From Spartobacteria bacterium (lineage in GTDB: Bacteria > Verrucomicrobiota > Verrucomicrobiia > Chthoniobacterales > UBA10450): DNA of 53,500 nt. Made by a program: the position numbers and the translations under genes. Below are positions 33,521-43,000 of this stretch, in pieces. The stretch lies in NCBI GenBank assembly GCA_003167555.1, contig PMSN01000012.1, forward strand, positions 143,989 through 197,488, given 5' to 3'. Below the pieces are notes generated by a model that saw only the letters and a program-made list of their open reading frames with translations, was not told where the DNA came from and searched no databases. Every line of letters starts with the position of its first letter. Positions within the stretch are counted from its first letter, which is position 1.

Positions 33521-35944
33521 GTGGCTGGAAGTTATCGTGTTGCGCCGATTTTTTTGATTCGCATGGCCGGTGCGCCATTCGAGCCGCTCGAAAGGCTCGC
33601 CACCACCAGGACGGTCGCGCTCGCGCGTGAAGTAGTCGTTAGGCGAGGAGAATTTTCCCGCGCGAAAGCAGAGGTCGAACATCTCCTGCGGCGCCGCGGC
33701 CATGGGCTTTCCGAGGAATTGTTTCGCGCCTGGCGCAAGGCGATTCGCTCCGGCACGATGCCGCCCGCGGCGGATGCTCCCTCCAGTGCGTTCGCGGATT
33801 GCTGGCAGTGTGCGGCGGACTTGGCCAAAGCAGAAGAGCAGATGAAACAATCGCTCGAGCAGGAACTCGATCGCGCGCGCCGGGCCCTGCTCGACTCAGC
33901 GGGCCAATTATTGCCGCCGTATCTCGTGTTTGTCAGCGAGGGCTTGCGCGAACGTCTGGCGAAACAAAGCGCTTTCGATCTCGGGGCTCTTCCGCCGCGC
34001 AAGAAACAAGACCGCGCTCACGAGCGGCATTTGCTTTTGTATCTCCAGCGCATTTGCGCGAAGAACGATTCCCTGAGCGAGTTTGGACCGGAAGGCTGGG
34101 GGACCATCGCGGGCGCACCTCGCGCATTGGAACTCGCGCCGGATCCTGGCGTCGCGGCGCGAGAGACTTTTCTGGAACGCTGGGCCGCGCATGGCGCCGC
34201 CGCCGCGCTGAACTCCGACCCGGAGATCCGACTCGAACTTTCGCCTCGACTCCACCCCAACGGGCGCATCGAGGGCGACGAATTCATTTTCACCGATGCA
34301 GCGGCGACGGCGCCGCTCGATCCGAAGCGTGCTGAGATGATCCGCCGTTGCGATGGCGCAACGCCGGCGCATTTGTTCGGCGACGAAATCGCGGCGCTCG
34401 AGGAACTCGCCGCGCAAGGCATGATCCGTTGGGAAGTCGAAGTGCCCGCGCTCGCTCCTCACGCATTCGATGTTCTTTTATCCGATGTTACGCGCTGGCG
34501 CGACGGTCCGGTGCGCGCGCGCTGGCTCGAAGTCCTTCAGCCGATTGCGGCGTTGCCGACACGATTCGCGCGGACAAAGGAGGCCGCCTCCCGCGCCGAA
34601 ATCATGGATGAAGCGCGGCGCCAGTTGGAAAATCTCGGCGCGGCCCGGACCGCTTCCGGCCGTTTCCTTTACTCGGCGACGAATCCCATCGGCGAAGAAT
34701 GTTTTCGCGAGTGCCACTTTTCGATCGGCGAGGAACTGATTAATGAGGTCGCGACGGATGCCGAGCCGTGGCTCGATCTCTGGCGGGACAACTACGCGTT
34801 TGCCGCCAGCCGGGTCGCGGCGGGATTGCGCGCGCTTTTCGAAAAAGCTCCGCTGCAGAATGGCGCGCTCCCGTTGCCGGCATTTTTGCGGCACTGCGAA
34901 ATGCTGAAGATGCCGCTCACGGGTCCCGCTCTCGTGGCTTTTGCCCACATGGCGTTTCAGGAAGTGAAGGCCGCTTTTCGGCAGCGAATGCAAAATCGTC
35001 CGGACGAAGAGGAATGGGAACTCACGGTCGATGATTGCCACTTCATTCGCCGAGACTTTCCGTACGAGAAGTTCGATGAGTTCACGTATCCCTCGGCCGA
35101 TTTGCAACTCGAAGCCAGCTCCGTGGAAGCAGTCGCCCGTGGCGATTATCGATGGATCCTGGCGGAACTTCATCCGCCGGTCGCGCTGCTCCATCACGGT
35201 TTCTACTGGAGTTGTCCCGATAAAACGGCGCTCCGGGATGCGCTGGCGGCGACGGTGAAAGGTCGACCGAGTTTTCACTTTGGTTTTTTCGCAGCCGATT
35301 TTACCGCGGCCACAGCCGTGCGGCAGCTCGATGCCACTCCGGAGACGATGAGTTTTGTTGCACCGCAGCGGGGCGATCCGCGCTGGCGAGTTATCCCGCC
35401 TGCTGAAGTCGAAGTTTTCGTCGAAGAAAAAAACGGCGACGTCTGTCTGCGCGCGCGCGGCTCGCGCGAATACCTCGGCTCGTTCGCCCGCGCCTGGGTG
35501 ATTCCGCTTGGCTTTCATCCGTTTCATTTCGGCCGCGCGCCGCACATGCCGCGGTTACGTTGCGGGCGGGTCATCGTGCAGCGCCGCTCCTGGACGGTCA
35601 CGCTCGAAGAACTCGGAGCAGGGGACTACACGGGCATTTCGCGCGATCTTCTGCTCGCGGTCGAGCGGCTGCGCGCCGAGAAAGGATGGCCGCGCCACAT
35701 TTACATTCGGCCAAGCGAGCAGGCCTTGCGCAGAAGCGGCGCCGAAGGCCGCGATAAAGACACCAAGCCAGTTTATGTCGATCTCGAAAGTTATTTGTTC
35801 CTCGAAATCTTCCACCGCTGGCTGAATAAAGCGGGCGAGTTGGAAGTGAGCGAGATGCTGCCCGATCCCGATCACTTGCTCTGGCGGGAACCGGACGGCC
35901 GTCGCAGTTTCGAGCTGCGCACCCAGATCGTGCCACGCGAATGA
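33521..35944 (+). CDS. LanB-like protein (lantibiotic dehydratase N-terminal/glutamylation domain only)
   Basis: An 807-aa protein covering the whole N-terminal domain of lantibiotic dehydratases. It opens 'YRVAPIFLIRMAG', has the family hallmark 'YLQRICAKNDSLSEFGPEGW' at about residues 174-193, and ends with 'YVDLESYLFLEIFHRWL' and 'EMLPDPDHLLW'. Full LanB enzymes (about 1000 aa) also carry a C-terminal elimination domain (SpaB_C), which is absent here and from the neighbours. In this superfamily the N-domain uses aminoacyl-tRNA: split dehydratases glutamylate Ser/Thr, and PEARLs add amino acids to peptide C-termini. The start is a GTG at 33521, keeping the conserved N-terminus. It overlaps parA by 4 bp. 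No precursor peptide was identified. Confidence 0.87.
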   Translation: MAGSYRVAPIFLIRMAGAPFEPLERLATTRTVALAREVVVRRGEFSRAKAEVEHLLRRRGHGLSEELFRAWRKAIRSGTMPPAADAPSSAFADCWQCAADLAKAEEQMKQSLEQELDRARRALLDSAGQLLPPYLVFVSEGLRERLAKQSAFDLGALPPRKKQDRAHERHLLLYLQRICAKNDSLSEFGPEGWGTIAGAPRALELAPDPGVAARETFLERWAAHGAAAALNSDPEIRLELSPRLHPNGRIEGDEFIFTDAAATAPLDPKRAEMIRRCDGATPAHLFGDEIAALEELAAQGMIRWEVEVPALAPHAFDVLLSDVTRWRDGPVRARWLEVLQPIAALPTRFARTKEAASRAEIMDEARRQLENLGAARTASGRFLYSATNPIGEECFRECHFSIGEELINEVATDAEPWLDLWRDNYAFAASRVAAGLRALFEKAPLQNGALPLPAFLRHCEMLKMPLTGPALVAFAHMAFQEVKAAFRQRMQNRPDEEEWELTVDDCHFIRRDFPYEKFDEFTYPSADLQLEASSVEAVARGDYRWILAELHPPVALLHHGFYWSCPDKTALRDALAATVKGRPSFHFGFFAADFTAATAVRQLDATPETMSFVAPQRGDPRWRVIPPAEVEVFVEEKNGDVCLRARGSREYLGSFARAWVIPLGFHPFHFGRAPHMPRLRCGRVIVQRRSWTVTLEELGAGDYTGISRDLLLAVERLRAEKGWPRHIYIRPSEQALRRSGAEGRDKDTKPVYVDLESYLFLEIFHRWLNKAGELEVSEMLPDPDHLLWREPDGRRSFELRTQIVPRE

Positions 35945-36714
35945 AAATCATCGCGATCGCAAATCAAAAAGGCGGCGTCGGCAAAACGACGACCGCGGTG
36001 AACCTCGGATTCGCCCTCGCGGAAGAAGGTGTGCGCGTCCTGCTCGTCGATCTCGATCCGCAGGGAAATGCCACCAGTTCGCTCGGTATGCAGGAACTCG
36101 AAGGCGAAAGTTTATATGAACCGCTTCTGGGTGGTGTTTCCGTCGCCGAGAGAATTCTGCCGACGCGACTGCCGCGCCTCTTCATCGTGCCGGCCGATCT
36201 CGATCTCGCCGGCGTCGAAGTGGAAATCGCGCGGATGAGCGATCATTTGACCCGGCTGAAGGAAACGCTTCTGCCCCTGCGTGCGGACGACACCTTCGAT
36301 TACGTGCTGCTCGATTGCCCGCCCTCTCTCGGCATCCTGATGACGAACGCGCTCGCCGCGGCGGACGAACTGCTCACGCCGATTCAATGCGAATATTTCG
36401 CGCTCGAGGGACTGGTGAAAATCGTGCGCGTCATTGAACAGGTGCGCGGATCGGGCGCGAACGATAATTTGGAAATCGGCGGGATTGTCATGACGATGTT
36501 CGACAGCCGGACGAACCTGAGCGCGCAAGTCGTTGCCGATGTGCGCGAACATTTCGGCGAACGCGTCTATGAAACAGTGATTCCGCGGACAGTCCGCTTG
36601 AGCGAAGCGCCCAGTTTCGGCAAATCTGTTTTCGAACACGATTCGAGTGGCGCTGGAGCGCGGGCGTATCGCGCGCTCGCGAAGGAATTCATCCAACGCC
36701 ACGGATCGGCTTAG
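35941..36714 (+). CDS. ParA/Soj-family ATPase
   Basis: A 257-aa deviant-Walker ATPase. The motifs are 'NQKGGVGKTTTAVNLG', 'VLLVDLDPQGNATSS' and 'YVLLDCPPSLGILMTNAL'. It is of chromosome-partition ParA type by length and motifs, but no parB follows; the next gene is convergent. The ATGA overlap with the LanB-like gene implies translational coupling. The role may be chromosome segregation with a distant ParB, or positioning of another cargo. Confidence 0.88.
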   Translation: MKIIAIANQKGGVGKTTTAVNLGFALAEEGVRVLLVDLDPQGNATSSLGMQELEGESLYEPLLGGVSVAERILPTRLPRLFIVPADLDLAGVEVEIARMSDHLTRLKETLLPLRADDTFDYVLLDCPPSLGILMTNALAAADELLTPIQCEYFALEGLVKIVRVIEQVRGSGANDNLEIGGIVMTMFDSRTNLSAQVVADVREHFGERVYETVIPRTVRLSEAPSFGKSVFEHDSSGAGARAYRALAKEFIQRHGSA

Positions 36715-36740
36715 CTGCTGCCCCAAGCGGGAAGCCTGCG

Positions 36741-37085
36741 TTACTTCTCGCTGACTGCGCCGCGGTAATGCAGTGCGCGAACTTTCTCCATCGTCACCAA
36801 TCCTCCGGTGATCATTCCATCGAGCACGGGCAGGAAGCTCTGGATTTTTTCCTCGCTGTCGACGATCTCGATGATCATCGGTAAATCCATCGAGAGCCGC
36901 AGGATTTTCGACGTGTGCATCCGGCTCGACTTGCCGAAGCCAATCGGGCCGCGCAACGCGGTCGCACCGGCCAGATGCATCTCTCGCGCTTTCAAAATGA
37001 TCGCTTCATAAAGCGGCCGATGCTCGTAGCGATCGCTTTCGCCGATGAAAATCCGCAGGAGCGTGGCTTCGTGCGGGATTTCCAT
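36741..37085 (-). CDS. DUF190 family protein (fluoride-export associated)
   Basis: A 114-aa small protein of the DUF190 family (PII-like ferredoxin fold): 'LLRIFIGESDRYEHRPLYEA', 'GATALRGPIGFGKSS' and 'DLPMIIEIVDSEEKIQ'. Members are commonly encoded beside crcB and are thought to modulate fluoride export. The start overlaps the GNAT stop (TGATG). It is third in the crcB-GNAT-DUF190 unit. Confidence 0.85.
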   Translation of the reverse strand: MEIPHEATLLRIFIGESDRYEHRPLYEAIILKAREMHLAGATALRGPIGFGKSSRMHTSKILRLSMDLPMIIEIVDSEEKIQSFLPVLDGMITGGLVTMEKVRALHYRGAVSEK

Positions 37086-37603
37086 CAGCGCCCGTTCCTT
37101 TCTTCGCGATTGATGGCGAAAACAATCGCCGGGAAACCTCGAAAGGTAGTTTGTTTCTCCGGTCTCATTCCATTCTTCTCCGCCACGCGACGCGACGCGA
37201 TGTTATCCGGATGGATGAGTGAGATCACGCGTGAAAGCTCAAGGTCGTTGAAAGCGTGATCGCGGACCGCGCAGGCCGCCTCGGTCGCGAGGCCACGCCC
37301 CCAGTAAGAAGGATCGAGACGGTAACCGATCTCCAGCTCTTCCATATCGTCGACGTTTTGGAGGAAGAACCCGCAGTAACCAACCAGATGTTCGTCGCCG
37401 CGCACGATCACGGCGAATTGCGATGGCAACGCGGCCCGGTCGCGGGCCCGCACTTTCTCGAGAAAGCTCGCGGTCTGCTCGCGGGAAAAAACGCCGAGCG
37501 AAAAACGCATGAAATCGGCGTTGGCCATGAGCGCCGACATTTCATCGAGATCGCTTTCCGCAAACGGGCGCAGATCCAGGCGCTGGGTTTGGAGCGTAGT
37601 CAT
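37085..37603 (-). CDS. GNAT family N-acetyltransferase (RimJ/RimL-like)
   Basis: A 172-aa acetyltransferase. The start is 'LQTQRLDLRPFAESDLDEMS' and the acetyl-CoA loop is 'YWGRGLATEAACAVRDHAF', followed by 'LIHPDNIASRRVAEKNGM'. This matches the RimJ/RimL-like branch that acetylates protein N-termini, amino sugars or small molecules. The substrate is unknown. It sits between crcB and DUF190, separated from crcB by 6 bp. Its presence inside a fluoride-export pair is not standard. Confidence 0.85.
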   Translation of the reverse strand: MTTLQTQRLDLRPFAESDLDEMSALMANADFMRFSLGVFSREQTASFLEKVRARDRAALPSQFAVIVRGDEHLVGYCGFFLQNVDDMEELEIGYRLDPSYWGRGLATEAACAVRDHAFNDLELSRVISLIHPDNIASRRVAEKNGMRPEKQTTFRGFPAIVFAINREERNGR

Positions 37604-37609
37604 ACGTAT

Positions 37610-38005
37610 TCACCGGCTGATGGCGGCGGCACAAAGATGTCCGAGCCAGACCGCGCCGAGGCAAAGCGCCACCGAGAGGACCACGTTCGCCGCGGCGCGC
37701 AACCAATCGCCCTCCATCCCGAGGTTCAGCGTTTGTAGACTGAAGGAAGAAAAGGTTGTGTATCCGCCGCAGACGCCGGTCATGAACGCCAAGCGCCATT
37801 CCGGGCGAACCAGGATGCGGCCTTCGGTTCCCGTGTAAGTGGCGAAGAAGCCGATCACGAGACAGCCGCTCACGTTCACGAGCAAGGTGCCGAAAGGAAA
37901 TGTTTCGCCGAAACGCCGGCCGACGACGCCGGAGAGCCAGTAACGCGCCACGCTCCCGAGCGCACCGCCGCCGGCGACAAGCAAGTAATCCAGGCGATTC
38001 ATCAT
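37610..38005 (-). CDS. crcB: Fluoride exporter CrcB/Fluc
   Basis: A 131-aa four-helix protein. It begins 'LLVAGGGALGSVARYWLSG' and has the conserved 'FPFGTLLVNVSGCLVIG' and 'GVCGGYTTFSSFSLQTL' blocks (Asn and Phe of the fluoride pathway visible). It forms dual-topology dimers in the inner membrane. First gene of the three-gene unit. I looked for a crcB-motif fluoride riboswitch in 38006-38126 and did not see one. Confidence 0.92.
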   Translation of the reverse strand: MMNRLDYLLVAGGGALGSVARYWLSGVVGRRFGETFPFGTLLVNVSGCLVIGFFATYTGTEGRILVRPEWRLAFMTGVCGGYTTFSSFSLQTLNLGMEGDWLRAAANVVLSVALCLGAVWLGHLCAAAISR

Positions 38006-38126
38006 CGTTCATGTAGCAAAACCAAATGCGCGCGCCTAGTTTTAATCAAGGAATCGCGGCAGCGCGCGTCCGCGCATTTTGTGGCGGGCCTCCGCGCCGC
38101 GCTCAACGCTTCCAAAAAAAAATAAA

Positions 38127-38669
38127 CTAAGGCGTGGCTGACGCGGCAGGCGAAGGAGCGGGTGAAGCTGAGGGCGACACGGAAGGAGAAGAGGACGCTT
38201 CCGGCTTGGGCGATTTCTTTTTCTCGGCCTTGGCCTTCTCAGCCTCAGTCATCGGCCCGAGCTTGACCTTCTTCGCTTCCAGCGTTCCATCGGCGGCTTT
38301 CCAATAGGAGCCGCGGGCCTCTTCGTTTACCAACACGTCCTTCATCGTCGCAGGCATGCCGGCCTTCGAGAGGAGGGTTCGTTCCGTAACCTTAAACACG
38401 CGCGATTTTTGCTTTCCCGCGATGGTAAAGGTCTTCGCCTTTTGATCGACCGCCGAGATCATTCCATGAAAGGAGATGGCCCGCGTCGTCGGAGCGAAAG
38501 GAGTAGGGGATGGCGTAGCTTTCGCGGCCGGCGATGGGCTCGCTGCCGGCGAGCTGCTTGGCTTGGCGGCTGGTGAAGGTGATTTCTTCGTGGCAGCGAA
38601 CGCTGCGAGTGGCGCGGATAAGGCAAGGGCCGTGACGCACGCGAGGAGGAATTGCAGTTTGTTTTTCAT
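38127..38669 (-). CDS. Secreted Ala/Pro/Ser-rich protein
   Basis: A 180-aa exported protein: signal peptide (about residues 1-25, ending AAFA), a low-complexity Ala/Pro/Ser/Lys region, then a small beta-type domain (about 60-135, 'ISFHGMISAVDQKAKTFTI') resembling the OB-like modules of DUF5666-type secreted proteins. The tail is again Ser/Pro/Ala-rich. The frame opens at 38744, but the ATG at 38669 gives the signal peptide. Function unknown. Confidence 0.7.
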   Translation of the reverse strand: MKNKLQFLLACVTALALSAPLAAFAATKKSPSPAAKPSSSPAASPSPAAKATPSPTPFAPTTRAISFHGMISAVDQKAKTFTIAGKQKSRVFKVTERTLLSKAGMPATMKDVLVNEEARGSYWKAADGTLEAKKVKLGPMTEAEKAKAEKKKSPKPEASSSPSVSPSASPAPSPAASATP

Positions 38670-38725
38670 GGGCAGTTTCTGGGTTGAGGAATTGAGTCTT
38701 ATCGAGTTGGAGTCGAGAAAGCAAT

Positions 38726-38831
38726 GGTGGATCGCGCGCTCCACAGCCTGCCCGCCGTGGAGGGCGCGATGCCGATAGATCCCGGCTTCGCCGGCATAGC
38801 TAACATCGAGCGACGGAGCGCTCGATCCACC
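38726..38831. repeat. 106-bp inverted-repeat element, family D
   Basis: The arms GGTGGATCGCGCGCTCC (38726-38742) and GGAGCGCTCGATCCACC (38815-38831) are complementary with one mismatch. The right end touches the stop codon of the asparaginase gene. An inner palindrome is CCCGGCTTCGCCGG. No coding capacity. Confidence 0.85.
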
Positions 38832-39943
38832 TAGTCCTCCGGCTGGCCTTCCAGGAGTGGCTCACACGGAACTGTCGCCGGTCCTTTCTCGGTGCAGACA
38901 GCATAGCTCGCCGACGGATACATCGAGACTCCCGCGTACTCTCCCTTCGCATTCAACGCGTAGAAATTGATGTTGAAATTCGGGTTGCCCTTGTTGTTGA
39001 GGAGCCGCTTCTCCACGGTGTTCCCCTTGATCCGCCGGCAAGCCTCGAGTCCCGCGTCTTTCGGGTGCATTCCTTTGCGCATGTTCTCCACGATCAGGAA
39101 CGAACAAAGATTGTAGAGGTTCGCTTCCCCGCGTCCGGTCGATCCCGCCGCGCCTACTTCGCCATCGACGTAGAGACCCGCGCCGAGAATAGGTGAATCA
39201 CCCACGCGCCCCGGGATTTTCCAAGCCAGACCGCTCGTCGTCGTGACGCCGCAAATTTCACCTTTCGCATTGATCCCATCGCAATTGATCGTCCCGTAAA
39301 TGTGCTGCCGATCGATCAATCCCTCCGCCACCATTTCCATCATGACACGCCGGCCGGCTTCCGCGCGCTTCTGCGGGTCGAGGTAATGCGACGGATCGGT
39401 CCGGCGTTTCCATTCCAGCCAAAGCTTCCGTGATTCCTCCGTGTTAAGGTCATCCTCAATCTTGAATCCAAGTCCGCGCGCGAAACTCTGCGCGCCGGCT
39501 CCGACGATGAGATGATGGTCTGTCTGTTCCATGACTGCCTTGGCCACGAGTGAAGGTGTGCGCACGCCTTCGAGCGCAGCGACACCGCCCGCGCGCTTCT
39601 TCGGCCCGTGCATGCAAGAGGAATCCAACTGCACGATCCCATCCGCGTTCGGCAACCCGCCGTAGCCGACGCTGGTATCGAGTGGATCAAGCTCCACGAT
39701 GTTCACACCCGCGATCAACGCGTCGAGCACATCGGTTCCTTGCGTCATCATGCTGAAAGCCTTCTGCACACAAGTCATGTCACCGCCATTCTTAAACTTG
39801 TTGCCATTGGCGGAGGAGATCACGACCGGCTTGATGGATTTAGAATTCATAATGGTAGGAGCCTGGGCAAAGAGCGCGCGCGGAGTCACAGCCGCCGTGA
39901 GACCCACGGCCGCGCTCGAGTAAACAAAACGGCGTCTATTCAT
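38831..39943 (-). CDS. N4-(beta-N-acetylglucosaminyl)-L-asparaginase (glycosylasparaginase)
   Basis: A 370-aa Ntn-hydrolase of the asparaginase type 2 family. The N-terminus is a Tat signal (MNRRRFVYSSAAVGL ... ALFAQ). Autoproteolysis should occur before the Thr in 'IYGTINCDG', which becomes the nucleophile of the beta subunit. Downstream the substrate loop 'GLAWKIPGRVGDSPILGAG' and 'GSTGRGEANL' are conserved. It would cleave the GlcNAc-Asn bond of glycoasparagine outside the cytoplasm. Unlike a generic L-asparaginase, the motif set fits the glycosylasparaginase branch well. Confidence 0.9.
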   Translation of the reverse strand: MNRRRFVYSSAAVGLTAAVTPRALFAQAPTIMNSKSIKPVVISSANGNKFKNGGDMTCVQKAFSMMTQGTDVLDALIAGVNIVELDPLDTSVGYGGLPNADGIVQLDSSCMHGPKKRAGGVAALEGVRTPSLVAKAVMEQTDHHLIVGAGAQSFARGLGFKIEDDLNTEESRKLWLEWKRRTDPSHYLDPQKRAEAGRRVMMEMVAEGLIDRQHIYGTINCDGINAKGEICGVTTTSGLAWKIPGRVGDSPILGAGLYVDGEVGAAGSTGRGEANLYNLCSFLIVENMRKGMHPKDAGLEACRRIKGNTVEKRLLNNKGNPNFNINFYALNAKGEYAGVSMYPSASYAVCTEKGPATVPCEPLLEGQPED

Positions 39944-40007
39944 GCCCCATCAAAGCACGGTTTGGTGCTCCCTGGCAATGAGCAACGTGTGCGCAGAAGC
40001 GGCCAGC

Positions 40008-40082
40008 TGTAGCCGCGGTCCCGCGGCTGCGGGATCGCCGCGTTCGCGGGGAGGGGCGCCCCGACAGAGCGGGGCGGCTACA
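40008..40082. repeat. 75-bp inverted-repeat element, family C
   Basis: The short arms TGTAGCCGC and GCGGCTACA flank GC-rich inner palindromes (CCGCGGTCCCGCGG and GGGGCGCCCC). It lies 11 bp from the stop of the giant twin-domain protein gene, so it may act as a transcription end or mRNA-stabilising structure. Confidence 0.75.
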
Positions 40083-40093
40083 AGCGACAGCCG

Positions 40094-43000
40094 CTACTTC
40101 ACGTTGTAGATCTCGATCAGGCCGATTCCGGTGCCCGGGGATTGCCCGGCCAGGATCGCGGTAAATGCGCCCGGTGGCAGCGTCGTGAAGATGCCGGCCT
40201 CTTTCACGTTCTGCGGCGCGAGTCCGTTCGTGGTCAGTTGCGCGGCGGAGACTGGGTCGTCCTGCCAGTTGTCGTTCGAGATCAGCAGGGCGCCGTTGGC
40301 GTTGTGCAGTTCGAGGGTGGGATCGGCCAGGACGTTGCTCGCACCGAAGAATTGAGCGAGCGATGGTCCGAGACCGCGCACGGCGATCCGGGTCGGGTTG
40401 TTGTTACCGCCCAGCATGAAGCCGCCAATCATGACGTTGTCCGCCGCCTGGACGAAGCCGCGCGTGCTGATGTTAGCCAGCTGTGAGTCGACGGCCTGGC
40501 CATTGTCGTATACTTCTACCAGACCTATGCCGGTGGTCTGGTTCTTTCCGGTCAGGATGGCGGTGTAATTCCCGGGTGGCAACGTCGCCACGATGACCGA
40601 CTCGCGATCGTCGGTGGGCTGGAATGGTGTCCCTTCAATCAGCGGACGCTGGTCGTCTTTCCAGTTATCGTTGCGCATGATCAAGGCGCCGTTCGCCCCG
40701 CGCAACTCGAGCACGGGATCGGCCAGCACTAGATTGGCTGGAATGTTCGAGGCGGTGAGTGACGGTCCCATTCCGCGCAACACCACTGGCTTGTTCGCAT
40801 TCCCGGTGATGATGAAGCCGCCAATCATGACCTTGTCGCCTACGTCTACCCGCAGGCGCGTGGAGATGTTCAGCGCCTGGGCCGGTGTCGGTGTCGGCGT
40901 CGGTGTCGGTGTCGGAGTAGCGGTAGGTGTCGCCGTCGGAGTCGCAGTAGGTGTAGGCGTCGGCGCTTCGTTGTCGACGATTGTTATAGTCGATATCTGC
41001 GGCGAGCCCACAGGCGCGCCGGCGACCGCAAACAGCGTCGCGGTGAATGTTTCGTTGCCTTCAGAAATTGTGTCATCGAGGATCGTAACCGGGACATTCT
41101 TGCTGGTCTCTCCCGGCGCGAAAATTATTTCACCTGAGCTGGCGACATAATCGGAGCCGGCTTTTGCCGTGCCATCAGCCGTTGAATAACGCACAAAGGC
41201 TTGCTGCGAGGCGTCCCCAGTTCGCGTTACCGTTAACGTCACACTTCCTGCGTTCTCATTCACGCTGTAAGCAGGCGAGCTCCATTGCAGCGAAGGTGGC
41301 GCAGCGACATTCAGCGTGAAGGTTGCATCCGTCGTCACATTACAGTTGTCGGTCGCACGAATTGTGATCGTGTGTGCTCCGCCAGGTGCCGCGTTGCTGA
41401 TCGAAACGACACCCGCGCCGTTCACCGAAATCGCCCCGGTGTAGGTCCCCTGTGATTGAACAACGACACTCGCAACACTTCCGTTGTCACTTGGCCCGGT
41501 CGCCGGATTGATCGTCGTCGAGCCGCCGTTAGCCACCGAAGCAGTGTTATAAGTCAAGGTCGGCGCCGTGTTCGCGGTAACATTGAGGGTGTAGTTAGCC
41601 GTCGAGCTTCCACTGTTTGAATCCGTCACGGTCAATACAACCGTGTTCGCTCCCACAGTCACACTGCAAGCAGCCGCCACGGTTGCCGTGACTGTTCCGT
41701 TGTTATTTGTAATGCCCGTTACGGAAATGCCGGACGGAACTGTTGTTGCCGTGACGGTCAAGCTTCCCGCCGATTGATCCGGGTCGCTCACGGTCGCGAT
41801 CGTAGCGGTTGTTCCAGCGCTTCCCTGTTGTCTTGTCACTGCAGCACCCGCCGTAATGACGGGCGCGTTGTTGGTGACATTGAGCGTGACTGTCGCATCT
41901 GTTGTTAAACCGCAGTTGTCGGTCGCACGGATCGTGATGGTGTGCGATCCGATCGGACTAGCATTGCTGATCGAAACAACACCGGTCACATTATCCACCG
42001 AGATCGTTCCAGTGTAGGTTCCCTGTGATTGAAGAACGATACTCGCAACGCTTCCGTTATCACTCGGCCCGGTCGCCGGATTGATCGACGTCGAGCCGCC
42101 GTTAGCCACCGAAGCAGTGCTATAAGTCAATGTCGGCGCAGTATTCGCGGTAACATTGACCGTGAAGTTTGCGGTTGCGGTTCCACTGTTTGAATCCGTT
42201 ACGGTCAAGACAACCGTGTTTGCTCCAACAGTCGCACTGCAATTAGCCGCTACGGTTGCCGTTACCGTTCCGCTGGTGTTTGTAATGCCCGTTACTGAAA
42301 TGCCGGACGGAACAGTTGTCGCCGTGACGGTCAAACTGCCCGCGGATTGATCCGGGTCGCTAACGGTAGCGATCGTAGCGGTCGTTCCCGCACTTCCCTG
42401 CTGTCTTGTCACCGGAGCACCTGCCGTAATGGCCGGTGCGTTGTTGGTTACATTCAGCGTGAAGGTCGCATCGGTCGTCGTGCCGCAGTTGTCGGTCGCA
42501 CGGATCGTGATCGTATGCGATCCGATCGGCGCCGCGTTGCTGATCGAAACAACACCGGTTGAGTTATTCACCGAGATGGTTCCCGTGTAGGTTCCCTGTG
42601 ATTGAACAACGATACTCGCAACACTTCCGTTATCACTCGGCCCGGTCGCCGGATTGATCGACGTCGAGCCGCCGTTTGCCACCGAAGCAGTGCTATAAGT
42701 CAATGTCGGCGCGGTATTCGGATTTACGGTTACGGTAAGTGTTGCCGTGTTGCTTAGGCCGCCGCTGTCGCTTACCTTCAAGGTGAAGTTCGCGCTGCTC
42801 GCGCCGCAGGCCGCTACGACATCGGCTGTTACCACGCCGGACGCATTGACGCTCAGGTTAGATACAGTTACACCCGTCACTGTAGCGCTGGAGCCATTGT
42901 TGACCGTAACACCCAGGGTATTCCTGGCATCCTCAGCGTCATCAACTTGAGCAATGGTAGAATTGACACTGGCGCTTCCAGCGGTGCGCGCAACGCCGGC

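Noticed and set aside
38006-38126. Possible fluoride riboswitch upstream of crcB
   Set aside because: The conserved core sequence of the motif was not found; only GC-rich palindromic sequence is present.
40860-40980. Short tandem repeats that might suggest a CRISPR or regulatory satellite
   Set aside because: They encode the Thr-Pro/Ala-Thr linker of the giant protein; the period is a few codons and there are no spacers.
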